Shown here piece by piece: positions 30,907 to 40,513 of a stretch of 64,000 bases of DNA. The DNA comes from Hyaloraphidium curvatum (taxonomy: Eukaryota; Monoblepharomycota; Hyaloraphidiomycetes; Hyaloraphidiales; Hyaloraphidiaceae): NCBI GenBank assembly GCA_025558095.1, contig JAIVFI010000042.1:1-64000 (forward strand). The letters are read 5' to 3'. The notes below the pieces were generated by a model. That model was given only the letters and a program-made list of their open reading frames with translations. It was not told the origin of the DNA and ran no database searches. The translations under genes were made by a program, and so were the position numbers. Numbering within the stretch: the first letter of the stretch is position 1; the number at the start of each line of letters is the position of its first letter.

Positions 30907-31421
30907 GTGCCCGCTCCATGATTCGGTTTCGGTCGTAGTCTGCACCGGCATCAATAGCAGATGAATGTTCCCGTTCCCGATTAAGGACTTCTCTGTAACT
31001 GTACCAGGCCGGAGGGCGTGGCCGGACTGTTCGCCGAAGACGAGGAGCCCGTCTGCGGGTCCGACGTCTCCCATGCACGGTCGCCGGACTCATCCCCACT
31101 CTAGCCCATCCCGGATCGGATCTAAAGCATCGTTCACTCTTTTCTAGTCTCAAGTTGGCCCTCGCCAACGCTGCTCCCGGTGTTCGCCACGAACCCCGCC
31201 CGCACCGAGCCTCCGCAGGACGGGACCGGACCTCACCGGGCTTCATTTCCTCGCTTCGACCACCGTGTTCCCACCGCACCTCGCTATCATACACGTCCAC
31301 AATATAGGGGTCAATTCGCCCGGGGAATACTTGTGATATGGTACTCGTGAGGTGTCCTCGGCACCGGTCGTGCCGGCACGCCGTCCGCCGCCCGTTTCCG
31401 GGCCGCGGAAGGCACCGCCGC
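30907..31421. other. Intergenic between convergent genes
   Basis: 515 bp between the hydrolase stop and the 3' end of small secreted gene 4. No gene seen; some AT-rich stretches typical of 3' regions. Confidence 0.35.
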
Positions 31422-31753
31422 TCATCGCCCGATCCCCAGGTCGACGCAGGCGACCCTGCCGGGCGGGCTGCCGGGGTATCCGTACTCGCCTGGGGTTTTC
31501 GCGGGTCAGGCGGTGGCCCGAGCACCGGTGCGCCCGGAGCGACTCACAGTACTCCGATGCGGCGCACTCGTAGCACGTGCGCTTGAAAACGGCGTGCGGT
31601 TGGCGTTCCAATGGGACGGGACTGCCGGGGGGAGGCGAGTCAGGCGCCGCGGGGGACGGCGAGGAAGGGTGCTCACGAGGCGAGGGCCGGGGCCGCGGGC
31701 AGCAGGAGGAGCGCGAGGAGCGCGAGCAGGAGGAACAGAGCGCGCGGCGCCAT
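31422..31753 (-). CDS. Small secreted four-cysteine protein, copy 4
   Basis: Minus-strand exons 31753-31677, 31621-31548 and 31489-31422; 72 residues. Introns are at the same phases as in the three copies at 6.4-8.5 kb, with GTGAGC and GTGAGT donors and CTGAC branch sites. Signal peptide MAPRALFLLLALLALLLLPA; mature core AVFKRTCYECAASEYC, then GYPGSPPGRVACV and a short tail ending IGR. Exons are slightly longer (77 and 74 nt) and the sequence more divergent, so this is an older, dispersed paralogue about 23 kb away. It lacks the CCCCAAACACC promoter element. Confidence 0.72.
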
Positions 31754-32430
31754 CGTGGAGCGGGATCCCGTGCGGGCGCGGGCGGTGGTAGAGGTGGGGA
31801 CTTGAAAAGGAGAACTCCTCCCGAAAAGGTGGCGCGGGCTGGTTGCTTGAGGAGTGCCCTTCCGCAGCAAGCGGGCGGCAATCGGCGGCGGCCTCCCTCG
31901 CCCTCTCCGGCAATGGGGATTGTCGTGGGACCTTCGTCCAAAAAAAATGAAACGGAGATGGCTGGCGTGGAATCGCGGAATTTCAGCAGCGTGGAGGTCA
32001 GGCCGTAAGGCCAGAACGGCGCCTGGGTCGGGGCTTGGCTTTGCGCCACCCCCAGCATTGCGCACCGGTGAACTGCAAAAAGGCACTGGCACTTCATTCA
32101 CAAGCTCAGTATTCTGTCGCAAGATGTGCCCGGTTCATTTGCCTGGGATTTGGGTGGGCGGTCGACGCGTCCCCGTCGACACCCGAGCACCGCCTCCTGC
32201 GGCCGCTGACCAATATTCCCGAACTACCGAGGGCATCTGAAAGTCTTCTCTCGCACACGCTGTCAACCTCATCGTGATGGCTTAGCTGCATAGGTGTGGG
32301 CATCAGCTAGTTTCGGGAGCGCGATGCCCTGATGCTGTCCGCCAACGAACCGCCACGTCATCATCGCACGAGAGGACGGAAACCCCGCGTACCGCCGAAG
32401 ATCCGCTCCACGAGCACGTTCTCATACGAA
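31754..32430. other. Divergent intergenic region
   Basis: 677 bp between the copy-4 secreted gene (minus) and the NTF2-like gene (plus). No gene seen. Confidence 0.35.
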
Positions 32431-32955
32431 ATGGCTGCCGATTCTTCCGTTCCCGTCTCCCCCACCTCTCTGACCACGCCCACCGGCGGCTCTCCCGGGC
32501 AGGCGTGCCCTCCCGTTCTCGCTACCCTCTCCGCCCTAGAAACCGAAGCCTGGCACCGCACCTCGCTCAACGACGAAACATGGCTCCGCACCGTCTACCT
32601 CTACCCCGATCCCGCCGGCCACGCCGGAGAGCCCGTCGGGGCAGCGGTTTTCCCCCGCCGCGGGATCTTGCCCTTCTCCGACGCCCTACAGGCGCTCGAG
32701 ACGCGTCCCCGGGGGCCGGACGACGCAGATAGGACGCGGCATCACGAATTTTTGGGGTGGAAGGTGGTGTGCTCGCCGGGGAAAGAGGGGGCGGTGCTCG
32801 CCTACTCGGTCGAGTGGGAATGGAAGGATGCGGGAGGAAATCCGGTGGGAGGGAAGGGGAAGGCCGACTGCTCGACCGTGTTTGTGGACAGGGGAGGGGC
32901 TGGGCCGCACCACGAGTGGAGATGCGTCCTGCACCAGAGGACGGACAGGGAGTGA
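32431..32955 (+). CDS. NTF2/SnoaL-like small protein
   Basis: 174 residues from the ATG at 32431. After a Ser/Thr/Pro leader the sequence has LATLSALETEAWHRTSLNDE, EFLGWKVVCSPGKEGAVLAY, SVEWEWKDAGGNPVGGKGK, STVFVDRGGAG and a final EWRCVLHQRTD. The pattern of a helix followed by curved strands with a closing W..xxHQ is usual for DUF4440/SnoaL-like NTF2 folds, which bind small ligands or act as isomerases. Family level only; no catalytic residues assigned. Confidence 0.55.
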   Translation: MAADSSVPVSPTSLTTPTGGSPGQACPPVLATLSALETEAWHRTSLNDETWLRTVYLYPDPAGHAGEPVGAAVFPRRGILPFSDALQALETRPRGPDDADRTRHHEFLGWKVVCSPGKEGAVLAYSVEWEWKDAGGNPVGGKGKADCSTVFVDRGGAGPHHEWRCVLHQRTDRE

Positions 32956-33154
32956 TCGTCGACTTTGCGGAACAGCGTCTCCTGGCAATCTTGTGCTAGC
33001 TAAGGCAATTTCACTTGGATTTGCGGTCGAAATAGAGATCGGTAGCAATGCTTTGATGGGCTGCGACGAATGGCTTGGGCCCGCAGCTGTGCGTGGCGGA
33101 GTGAGTCGGGCCTTAGCCATCGTCGGACATTCACGACATATAAGGCGCAGAGCA

Positions 33155-35323
33155 ATGGATCCCGGCTCCATTCCTTCCGAAGCCGACGTTCCAATTCATT
33201 CCTCTGCGTCCGTACCCGCGGCGCCCGCGATGCCTATCTCCCGGTCCAACCCCGTTACGGCGCCACCCAGCCCGCAGCGCGCGCCATCCTGCCCGGAATC
33301 CGGCCCCGATGGGCGCGATGCCGGCAGAGCACCATCTCTTGATGTCGATGCGCTCGTCACGGGGCTCGGAGCCGTGCAGGTCGCCGACGACGCTCCCGAG
33401 CCCGCGCACGACGACCGCGCCGCTCAGGAGCGCACTCCTCCGACGACCCCGCTCAAGAAATCGACATCAAGCTATAGTGTATTGACCAGATCCAAGAGCA
33501 AGCTGCTGTCCGGCACTCTGTCTTCGGTCAGCACTACTGCCTCGTCGGACATTGGCGTCATGGATTACGGCGAGAACTTGACCGAGGAGTCGTGGAAGGC
33601 CGCTGCGGCCGAAGCCACGAAGGCTGCTGCGACCGATGTCGCACGAAACGTCGACATCGAGATCAGGAGCTGGGCCAGGCGGGAGCTCGCGGTCCGCATA
33701 GGGACGCGCGCCCTTCGGATCAAGTTCGATTCAGACAGGCGCCTTGGAACGTCCGAGGGCCAGAAGGTGGAGCCGCTCGTCGAGACCGTGATCGAGAGCA
33801 ACGAGGACACGGATCATACCCTCGCTTATGCCTGGCTGGCCTGGGGTATTCTGAACGTGCTCACGGATCGCCGGCCAATCTCGCTCCTCGACAAGCTGCG
33901 CGAGCGGTGCACCTACAGGCGCCAAATCTTCGAGCTCGTCGGAGGGGAGATCGAGTCGCGAGTGGAGGTTTGGAGCTCCGAGGCGGTCCAGAGTGCCGCC
34001 GAGAAGCTGGAGCTCACGATCAAGGACCTTTGGGACACGCACAAGCCGTACGAGGAGCGCGTCCTCGGGGTTCTGACCTATTGCTACGCCCACCTGTACG
34101 AGCACTGTTTTATGTGCTGCCGTCACCTGCCGAAGCTCCACGAAGCCGACCTCGATCGCCCAGAGACAATTCTTCCGACGACGTGCGGGGCGACGCGCTG
34201 CGCCAAGAAGGCGAGCGAGGACCTGCGCAACGTCGACCTCGGCAGCTACCTGAAGCATGACCACGTGCTGAACCTGCTCTCCTTTGTGATCGAGTCGGTG
34301 CACCGGACGATGGAGCACCCTCTCGGCGACCGTCTCCTGCCATTCGTGCCCAAGCGGTTCGAGAAGTCCATCGAGGCGGATGCCGCAGCCGACAAGGCGG
34401 CCGCCAGCAGGGCTGCAGACGCAGTCGTGGGAAGCGATGCTGCGCCGCCAGCGGCCGCGACCAGCGGGTCTACTTCGGAAGGGCCATCGCCGACACCAAC
34501 GATCCCGCCCATAGGGCCCATGATCAACCCTTTGGCGGCGCTGATCAAAAGCCAGTTGGCGGGCGGTTATGGTCTCATGTCGCGGCTGCGCCCCGTTGCC
34601 AACCAAGACTCGGATTCGGAGGCTCGGTACGACCGCGATGCCCTTCGCAAGGACCTGGACCGCCTCCGCGCCCTGGATGCGGACGGGCTGCGAGCGCTCG
34701 GCAGCGATAGGGCGCCGGCAGCGGAGAAACGACCCCTGCACATGCTTGCATGGTGGATGTTGTGCATGACCGCCCCCCGCGTGCGGCCGGTGGACATTGC
34801 AAAGGTTCTGGAAGACGGACGCGCGCACAAGCTCGACTACTCGGAGCTCGAAAGGGAAGATATGGACCGGCTGGTCGTGGCGCTGGAGCTTCGCCACCCT
34901 GCCGACAAGGAGCGCGACTTTGCCGAGGCCGCGGCGAGGCACGGGAAAGTGCAGTGTGTTCACGGCTCGGACGTGGAGCGATTCTGGTCTATCCTGCTCA
35001 ACGGGTTCCGGGTCCTCTCGGACACCAAGATAATGGCAAACGCGGCGTTCTTCGGCTCGGGTCTGTACATGGGGACCAGCTTCGCGACGAGCAAGCCGTA
35101 CTCGACTCGGAAAACCAAGGCGCACCTGCCGACGGGCAAGCCTGGGCTGGGCAAGTTCTGGGCTATGGCGGTGCTCGACGTGGCGGACCACTCCACCAGC
35201 TCGATGGAAGATGCCGATGCGGCGCTGTACCGCCCGCCGGATGCCCCGGATGTGGTCGTCGCGCGGCGGACGGAGGGGGTCTTGCTGTTCCGGTACCTCC
35301 TCATCTTCAAGGGCGACGAGTAG
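33155..35323 (+). CDS. Mono-ADP-ribosyltransferase of the PARP6/8/16 type
   Basis: 722 residues, one exon. Residues 1-130 are Pro/Ser/Ala-rich and disordered. A helical middle includes LAYAWLAWGILNVL, TYCYAHLYEHCFMCCRHLPK and YLKHDHVLNLLSFVIESVH. The C-terminal catalytic fold begins at about residue 602 with the NAD-binding HGSDVERFWSILLNGFRVLS, then AAFFGSGLYMGTSFATSKPY, as in PARP16 and PARP6/8. Histidine and tyrosine of the H-Y-x triad are present; the third residue is not glutamate as far as I can see, so mono-ADP-ribosylation is expected. A TATA-like CATATAAG lies only about 10 bp before the chosen ATG, which raises the possibility of a start further in. Confidence 0.8.
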   Translation: MDPGSIPSEADVPIHSSASVPAAPAMPISRSNPVTAPPSPQRAPSCPESGPDGRDAGRAPSLDVDALVTGLGAVQVADDAPEPAHDDRAAQERTPPTTPLKKSTSSYSVLTRSKSKLLSGTLSSVSTTASSDIGVMDYGENLTEESWKAAAAEATKAAATDVARNVDIEIRSWARRELAVRIGTRALRIKFDSDRRLGTSEGQKVEPLVETVIESNEDTDHTLAYAWLAWGILNVLTDRRPISLLDKLRERCTYRRQIFELVGGEIESRVEVWSSEAVQSAAEKLELTIKDLWDTHKPYEERVLGVLTYCYAHLYEHCFMCCRHLPKLHEADLDRPETILPTTCGATRCAKKASEDLRNVDLGSYLKHDHVLNLLSFVIESVHRTMEHPLGDRLLPFVPKRFEKSIEADAAADKAAASRAADAVVGSDAAPPAAATSGSTSEGPSPTPTIPPIGPMINPLAALIKSQLAGGYGLMSRLRPVANQDSDSEARYDRDALRKDLDRLRALDADGLRALGSDRAPAAEKRPLHMLAWWMLCMTAPRVRPVDIAKVLEDGRAHKLDYSELEREDMDRLVVALELRHPADKERDFAEAAARHGKVQCVHGSDVERFWSILLNGFRVLSDTKIMANAAFFGSGLYMGTSFATSKPYSTRKTKAHLPTGKPGLGKFWAMAVLDVADHSTSSMEDADAALYRPPDAPDVVVARRTEGVLLFRYLLIFKGDE

Positions 35324-35531
35324 CTTCGGAAGCTTAGCGTTTCAAACGTACTACGAATCTCTGTGGTAGATCAATATCCGTCCAGAGCGCTTTGCCTAGA
35401 GTCCCTTTTCCGTGCTAGCCCCTCGACAGGTTCGACGGAGTTTCCTGGCGGCGGCCGCTCCCTCGCCACCATCCTCCACCCAACCTCCACCAACCCCACC
35501 TTCACCTGCGTCCCCCCCAAACGCGTCGAAA

Positions 35532-36651
35532 ATGACATACGACGTCCGCGACAAGATCGTCCTCGTCACCGGCTCCGTAGGTCTCCCTCCATTCCCCCTC
35601 CTCCGCGCTCTGACGCCGTGTCTCCCACCACCTCTTTCCCCGACAGGCCCAGGGCATCGGCAAAGCCACCGCCCTCCTCTTCGCCTCCCGCGGCTCCCGC
35701 GTGGTCATGGTAGACCGCAACGCCCCGCTGCTCGCTTCCGCGGCCGCCGACGTCGCGCGGGCGAACCCGGGCGCACGGGTCGCCTCCTACGCGTACGATT
35801 TGGCCGACCTCGCAAACGTCAAGGCGATGATCGACCGCACCATCTCCGAGCAAGGCGGGCTGGACGTCTTGCTGAACGTGGCTGCGATCACCATCGGCGA
35901 CGCCGAGTACGTCGTGGAGCTCGACAACGCCGGCGCCGCGTTCCAGAAGTGGAAGCTGATGCACGACGTCAACACCACCTCCCTTGCCTATGCCTGCCAG
36001 CTGGCGGTGGGCTACTGGAAGGCCAAGGGACGGAAGGGCGCCATCGTGAACGTGGGCAGCACGGCGGGGATATACCCCAACACGAGCATGCCCATCTACT
36101 CGGCCGACAAGGCGTTCGTGATCCATTTCTCGAGGTGCATGGCGAACTTGGCGCCGCAAATCAGGGTGAACGCGGGTGGGTTCCCGTCCGCGGTCCGGTT
36201 GGCTTCTGGGCGGGCGTTCGTCGCTGACCGACCTTCCCGCGGGCCAGTCTGCCCGGGACCCACGATGACGGAGGGTTTCGCGTTGCAGATGGACATGCCG
36301 GAGGCCGGGATCGGGAAGCAGCTCAGGGCGGACACACTAGACGGGAACCGTGGGTCTCATCTACGGTGCCCATCCGGCGCGCGGGGCTGACTGATCTCGG
36401 CCCTGTTTCGCCGGCGCAGGATCCCAGCCGCCGAGCCGGTTGGCCGAGGGGATCATGGTCGCCGTCGAGAACGAGAACATCTTCGGTCTGTCGCCCCCAT
36501 CGCCGTCTTGCAGTGGAAACTGATGCGGTCACCTCCCCCGGCGCCAGGACAGTGTCTCCGGGTGACCCCGCAGCGCGGCATCGACATCTACAACTACCGC
36601 GCGGGCAAGGCGATGGCCATCGACGCGCTGACGTCCAGCGCCAAGATCTAG
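35532..36651 (+). CDS. Short-chain dehydrogenase/reductase, five exons
   Basis: Exons 35532-35576, 35647-36175, 36248-36349, 36420-36485 and 36548-36651; 281 residues. Splicing restores VTGSAQGIGKATALLFASRG across intron 1 (TGxxxGIG). VVMVDRNAP has the NAD-type aspartate, LNVAAITIG stands for NNAG, VNVGSTAGIYP has the serine and YSADK the catalytic Tyr/Lys. Exons 3-5 give VCPGPTMTEGFALQM, LAEGIMVAVENENIFG and QCLRVTPQRGIDIYN, the last typical of 15-hydroxyprostaglandin-dehydrogenase-like SDRs. Introns 3 and 4 are supported only by frame and this similarity. Soluble, NAD-dependent. Confidence 0.82.
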
Positions 36652-36680
36652 ACGTAGTCGGCATGTTGCGTCCCCTGGAG

Positions 36681-37385
36681 CTAGTACACGGAAGCGCCGC
36701 CGGACGGTTTGGAGCCCCTGGCGGCCCACAGGGCGGCGAGTTTGTCGCAACGGCCCTTGAAGCGAGCGCGCATGTCGTCCCAGGTCTTGCTGCCCCGGGG
36801 AGTGGCGTCAGGGTAGCGCGCGGCGACGCCGTCCAGGGTGGCCAGGGTTGCCGCCTCGCACTGCAACCGAACTCAAGTCAGCGTCCGATTCCACCCCGAG
36901 TCCAGGTCGACGCAACCTACTTCCTTGCACCGCTCGAGCGAGAACCCGCCCTCGGCCGCCTTGAGCAGCGGGCCCGGACCGCAGCTTCCCCCATCGGCGT
37001 CCTTGGCGCAGAGCATCGCTCGCGTGAGCTCGGCCCCCGCCGCCGCATCGGCCACCGTCACCCGAGGGGCCGTGTTGCTACGGGAGGGGAGTTCCTCGTC
37101 CCCGCAGGCCGCGACAACTTTGTCCCAGTACTTCTCGACCGCGGAGGCGCAGGAGTCTCGGCACGCACCCGCCCGCACGCCTTCGAGATATATGCGCTTC
37201 GAAAGGGCAGGGGCAGGCACTTTAGCCGGGGGTGCGCACGCGGCTGCGACCGCTTCGGTAGCGTCTGCAGCGGGCGCGCAGGAATCCGGGAGGCCCGGCG
37301 GCGGCGCGAGCGTGAACGGCACGCGGGCGGCGAGCGCGGCGGGCGCCAGAAGAAGGAGAACGAGCAGAATGGGTGGCCGCGCCAT
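36681..37385 (-). CDS. Secreted cysteine-containing protein
   Basis: Minus-strand exons 37385-36921 and 36860-36681 (60-nt intron, GTAGGT donor); 214 residues. Signal peptide MARPPILLVLLLLAPAALA. The mature part has regularly spaced cysteines (DSCAPAAD, AAACAPP, GACRDSCAS, VAACGDEE, AMLCAKDADGGSCG, LERCKE joined to CEAA, KGRCDKLAALW). A two-helix bundle stabilised by disulfides is likely. No family recognised. Its gene is divergent from the menin-like gene and convergent with the SDR. Confidence 0.65.
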
Positions 37386-37486
37386 CGCTGCAGAGAGAGG
37401 AAGTGGGAGGCGAGTCAGAAGAGAGGACCCCGACTCGAAGGGCAATGGGCGACGCGTAAACAACAATCACTTGCTAGCCGCGCCCC

Positions 37487-38971
37487 ATGGCCCCGGCAGA
37501 GGACTCAGGAGCCGAAAAAGTGGCTAATTACATCGACCAGCTGCTGCGGGATGTGCTGGCTGCGCCGCTGGAGCGGTCGAACCTCGCCCGGCTCTCGGTT
37601 GCCCTCGGCCTCGCCGAGACCGCGCTCACCGGGAAGGACCCGAGCTGGCCCGCCGACGTCACCCAAAATGCCGGCCAACTCACCGATTCTTTCAATGCAT
37701 TCGTCGATGGCCTGGCCCCGGCCGTCACCGGCCTCGCCGGCGCCCGGGATCGCGTCCGCCACGTCGCCGACGCCCTGTGGTCGCGCCTGTCCCCCTCCCC
37801 CGGCGAAGCCCTCCACGCGCAGCACCTCTCCTCCCTCTGCACCACGCTCCTCACCGGCCCCAAGGCCAAGGCGCGCCTCGACTGCGCCGGCATCGGCACC
37901 GCCGCCTTCCTTGCCTGCCGCCGCCTCGCGGCCGAGCACGGCCTTCCGGAACTGGCCCAGGTCTCGCTCTGCGTGACGGAAGACCACTGCTTCCTCTCGC
38001 TGGACGGCACCGCCGCCCGCGAATCCTCGTGCGAGGTCGCCACGGACTCGAAACCCAAGCGCGGCCTGGCCGTCGCCGAGGACGCGTGGGCGGGATGGCT
38101 CTACCAGGGCGGCAGGGCACGCGTATGCACCCCCGCCGAGGCCGCCTGCGCGGCGGTGGTGAGCACCAACCCCTCCCTGGGCAAAAACAAGGGCGTCTCG
38201 TGGGAGCTCCGCCGCCTGCAGATCCGCCTGCTCCGCACCGTCCGCGAACACGCGCCCGACGCGCTGTACCCCGGTGCCGCCGCTGTGCTCGCCTCTCTGG
38301 AAGCCGACAACGCCAACTGGCGCCTTGGTCGTGCCCTCGACGAGGGCGACCCCGCCGCCATCTCCGCCGCCGCCGACCCCGGCCCGGACTCCCCCTTCGC
38401 CCGCCTCCTCACCCTCTCCGAATACCCCGCGCTGTGCTACCCGCTCGTCTTTGCCGCCAAGCAGTTCGCCTGGCGCGCCGAGCTCCTCCTCGACGCCCCC
38501 TCCCTTCCCCACCTTTCGACGGAAGCCCTAGACTCTTGCCTCGCCGCCGCACGGCACCTCGCAGTACGGCTGGCCTCTTACCCCATGCAGCCGTACATGG
38601 ACGCACTTCTGCTCCGCGCGGCCGCGTCGGCGTGCGAGGAGGTGGGCTGGGCGGCGGAGGAGCTGGCGCGAAGGGAGCCGACGCGGGACAGGGCGGCGGC
38701 TCTCCTGGAACTACTCGACGGGGCGTGCGGGTATGCCGGGTCGAGGGTGCCGCCGGTGGAGTGGACCGCACCGCTGCTGCGCGCGTTTCTGCTCTTTCCC
38801 GCGGAGATCAGGGAGGAGGCGGCAAAGGGGGACGAGTGGAAGACCTCGTCCGCCCGGACGGCGGCGGGGTTGCTTGCCAAGGGGGAGGGAAAGAGGGCGA
38901 GGGAGGTGCTGGAGGCGGGTGGGGAGGCCGGGGACGGGGAGGGGAGGGGGAAGAGGGCGAGGAGGGGGTGA
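37487..38971 (+). CDS. Menin homologue
   Basis: 494 residues, single exon. The central core aligns with metazoan menin: LDCAGIGTAAFLA, VSLCVTEDHCFLSLDG (menin: VCVSEDHAWV), then WLYQGG where menin has SWLYLKGS, AACAAVVSTNPSL (menin: CAINPSI), ELRRLQIRLLRTVREHAPDA and ALYPGAAAVLASLEADN. YPMQPYMDALLLRAA matches the transglutaminase-to-TPR transition in menin (IYPYMYLAGYH). In animals menin is a scaffold linking MLL/KMT2 methyltransferases, JunD and LEDGF on chromatin. The C-terminus here is Lys/Arg-rich (GKRARRG), suitable for nuclear localisation. About 120 residues shorter than human menin. Confidence 0.8.
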   Translation: MAPAEDSGAEKVANYIDQLLRDVLAAPLERSNLARLSVALGLAETALTGKDPSWPADVTQNAGQLTDSFNAFVDGLAPAVTGLAGARDRVRHVADALWSRLSPSPGEALHAQHLSSLCTTLLTGPKAKARLDCAGIGTAAFLACRRLAAEHGLPELAQVSLCVTEDHCFLSLDGTAARESSCEVATDSKPKRGLAVAEDAWAGWLYQGGRARVCTPAEAACAAVVSTNPSLGKNKGVSWELRRLQIRLLRTVREHAPDALYPGAAAVLASLEADNANWRLGRALDEGDPAAISAAADPGPDSPFARLLTLSEYPALCYPLVFAAKQFAWRAELLLDAPSLPHLSTEALDSCLAAARHLAVRLASYPMQPYMDALLLRAAASACEEVGWAAEELARREPTRDRAAALLELLDGACGYAGSRVPPVEWTAPLLRAFLLFPAEIREEAAKGDEWKTSSARTAAGLLAKGEGKRAREVLEAGGEAGDGEGRGKRARRG

Positions 38972-39035
38972 TGGGGCGTTGACGGTGGGCAAGTGCAATA
39001 CGGTTCGGGAACGTGACCTCGACTTCGAGCGATCG

Positions 39036-40210
39036 CTACTCCGGGCCCAACCGCTCGAGCTCTGCCTCGGCCTCGGCCAGCTCCCGCGCCAACGCCACCG
39101 CTCTTGCTTGCGCCGCGGCCCTCTGCTCCGCCACCGATTGCCCTCCGCCCTGTGCACTCGCTCCCGGCGGCCCCGGTGCCGCGCCGCCCGCCCCGGCGGA
39201 GAAGACCTCGATCACGCGCGAGACGGAGTCCCAGTTGCTCACAACCGCGCGCCTCCTTTCCCCCTCCACCTCGACTTCGATCTCGCCGCGCACCTCCGCC
39301 GCCGGTTCGTACCCCGCCATCCCCGACGATTCGTGCATCATACCCCCGCGAAGCCGAAGCACGAGGTGCAGCACGCTCCCATCCGTGACGCCGTAATCGC
39401 AGACCCGGATGCCGTCCTCGAACTGCATCCCTGCGAAGACGAGCCTCTGCTGGTCCGGTGGGATGCCCTCGGCGTCCTGGATGCGGATCTGCACCGGGGC
39501 ATGGCCGGGTCAGCGGTCGGTTGTTCCGCAGCGGGCCGTTCCGGGCAGCGGACCTTGAGCGTGTACACGAGGTCGTCCTCCCGGATCGCGATCGGGATCG
39601 TCTTGCCCGTCAGTGTCTTGATTTCGACTCCGATCCGCTTGCCCGTGCCCTCCCTCACCTCCCCCGGGGGGATGTCGGGCGTGTGTATGGTCATCCGCAG
39701 CGGATGTTCGCCGCCGCGCTGCAGGGCTTTGGCGACCTGCAGGGTGCGCTTGTCGAGCTCGGCCGGGCGCCGAGCCTCGAACTGGTTGCAGTAGATGGCC
39801 ACGAGGTGCTTTGTCCCCCCCGGCGTGGAAACAACCTGCCCGGCTTCTCAGCCCGCGTCGCACGCGACAACGCCCGGGGGACCAACCTTGAAGTAATCGT
39901 TGTCGCAGAGACAGTTCACCACCATTCTTCCCAAATCTCCCCGGGGGTACTCGCAGTAGTCCCGGAGAGGCTTCTGCGGGTGGAGCACCATGAAATCGCA
40001 CTCGAGGAACGAGTTGCTACCGTCGATGTAGCCGTCAAAGTCGGGGTTTGCTTCCATCCAGGCCACGACTGCCCTGGTCCGGAGGTCGTCGAGCGAAACG
40101 GCCCTGTCGACCTCGATGTGCGTTTCCAAGCCTTTCTCGCGCTGCGGGCCCGAGTTGCGCGCTCCTGCGTGGCCGAGCACCTCCGCAGCGCGTACGAGGA
40201 TAGCGACCAT
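39036..40210 (-). CDS. Ubiquitin-fold protein with unknown N-terminal domain
   Basis: Minus-strand exons 40210-39887, 39835-39554 and 39488-39036; 352 residues. The introns are 51 and 65 nt. Splicing across intron 2 rebuilds a ubiquitin domain: [25 protein letters not shown] joined to [20 protein letters not shown], then [13 protein letters not shown]. That is close to ubiquitin itself up to the LRLRGG end, but the chain continues for another ~100 residues (Met-Met-His next), so RGG cleavage is possible but not certain. The N-terminal 200 residues contain [35 protein letters not shown] and no recognised domain. The C-terminus is a Glu/Ala/Arg helix. Probably a ubiquitin-like modifier or a scaffold. 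Confidence 0.72.
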
Positions 40211-40513
40211 GATCCTGGAGCCCCGAAGGCGCGTGCGGAAGGAGAGGCAACGAAGTTCGTCAGGCACGAAAGTCAGTCAGTCAGTCAAACGGGTCCCTGA
40301 CACCCAGCCACCACGGATCTCAATCGCCGTTCCCGCGAATCGGACGGGGTTCCGTTCTTCTGCGGGCTGACAGGGCCTTCCGCACTCCGTGGTCTTACTG
40401 CATCGGGCGCCGCTGTGGCCTTGCGAAGCGCGGCGACCACCTGCTTCGACACCCCTCGGACTCGAACTCTCTCGGAGACGCCACCGGCCCCATCTTCCCT
40501 TTCCGGAATTGCG

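Noticed and set aside
39836-39871. 36-nt intron in the ubiquitin-fold gene
   Set aside because: An alternative donor (GTTGGT at 39886) gives a 51-nt intron, in line with the other introns and with the same acceptor and frame.
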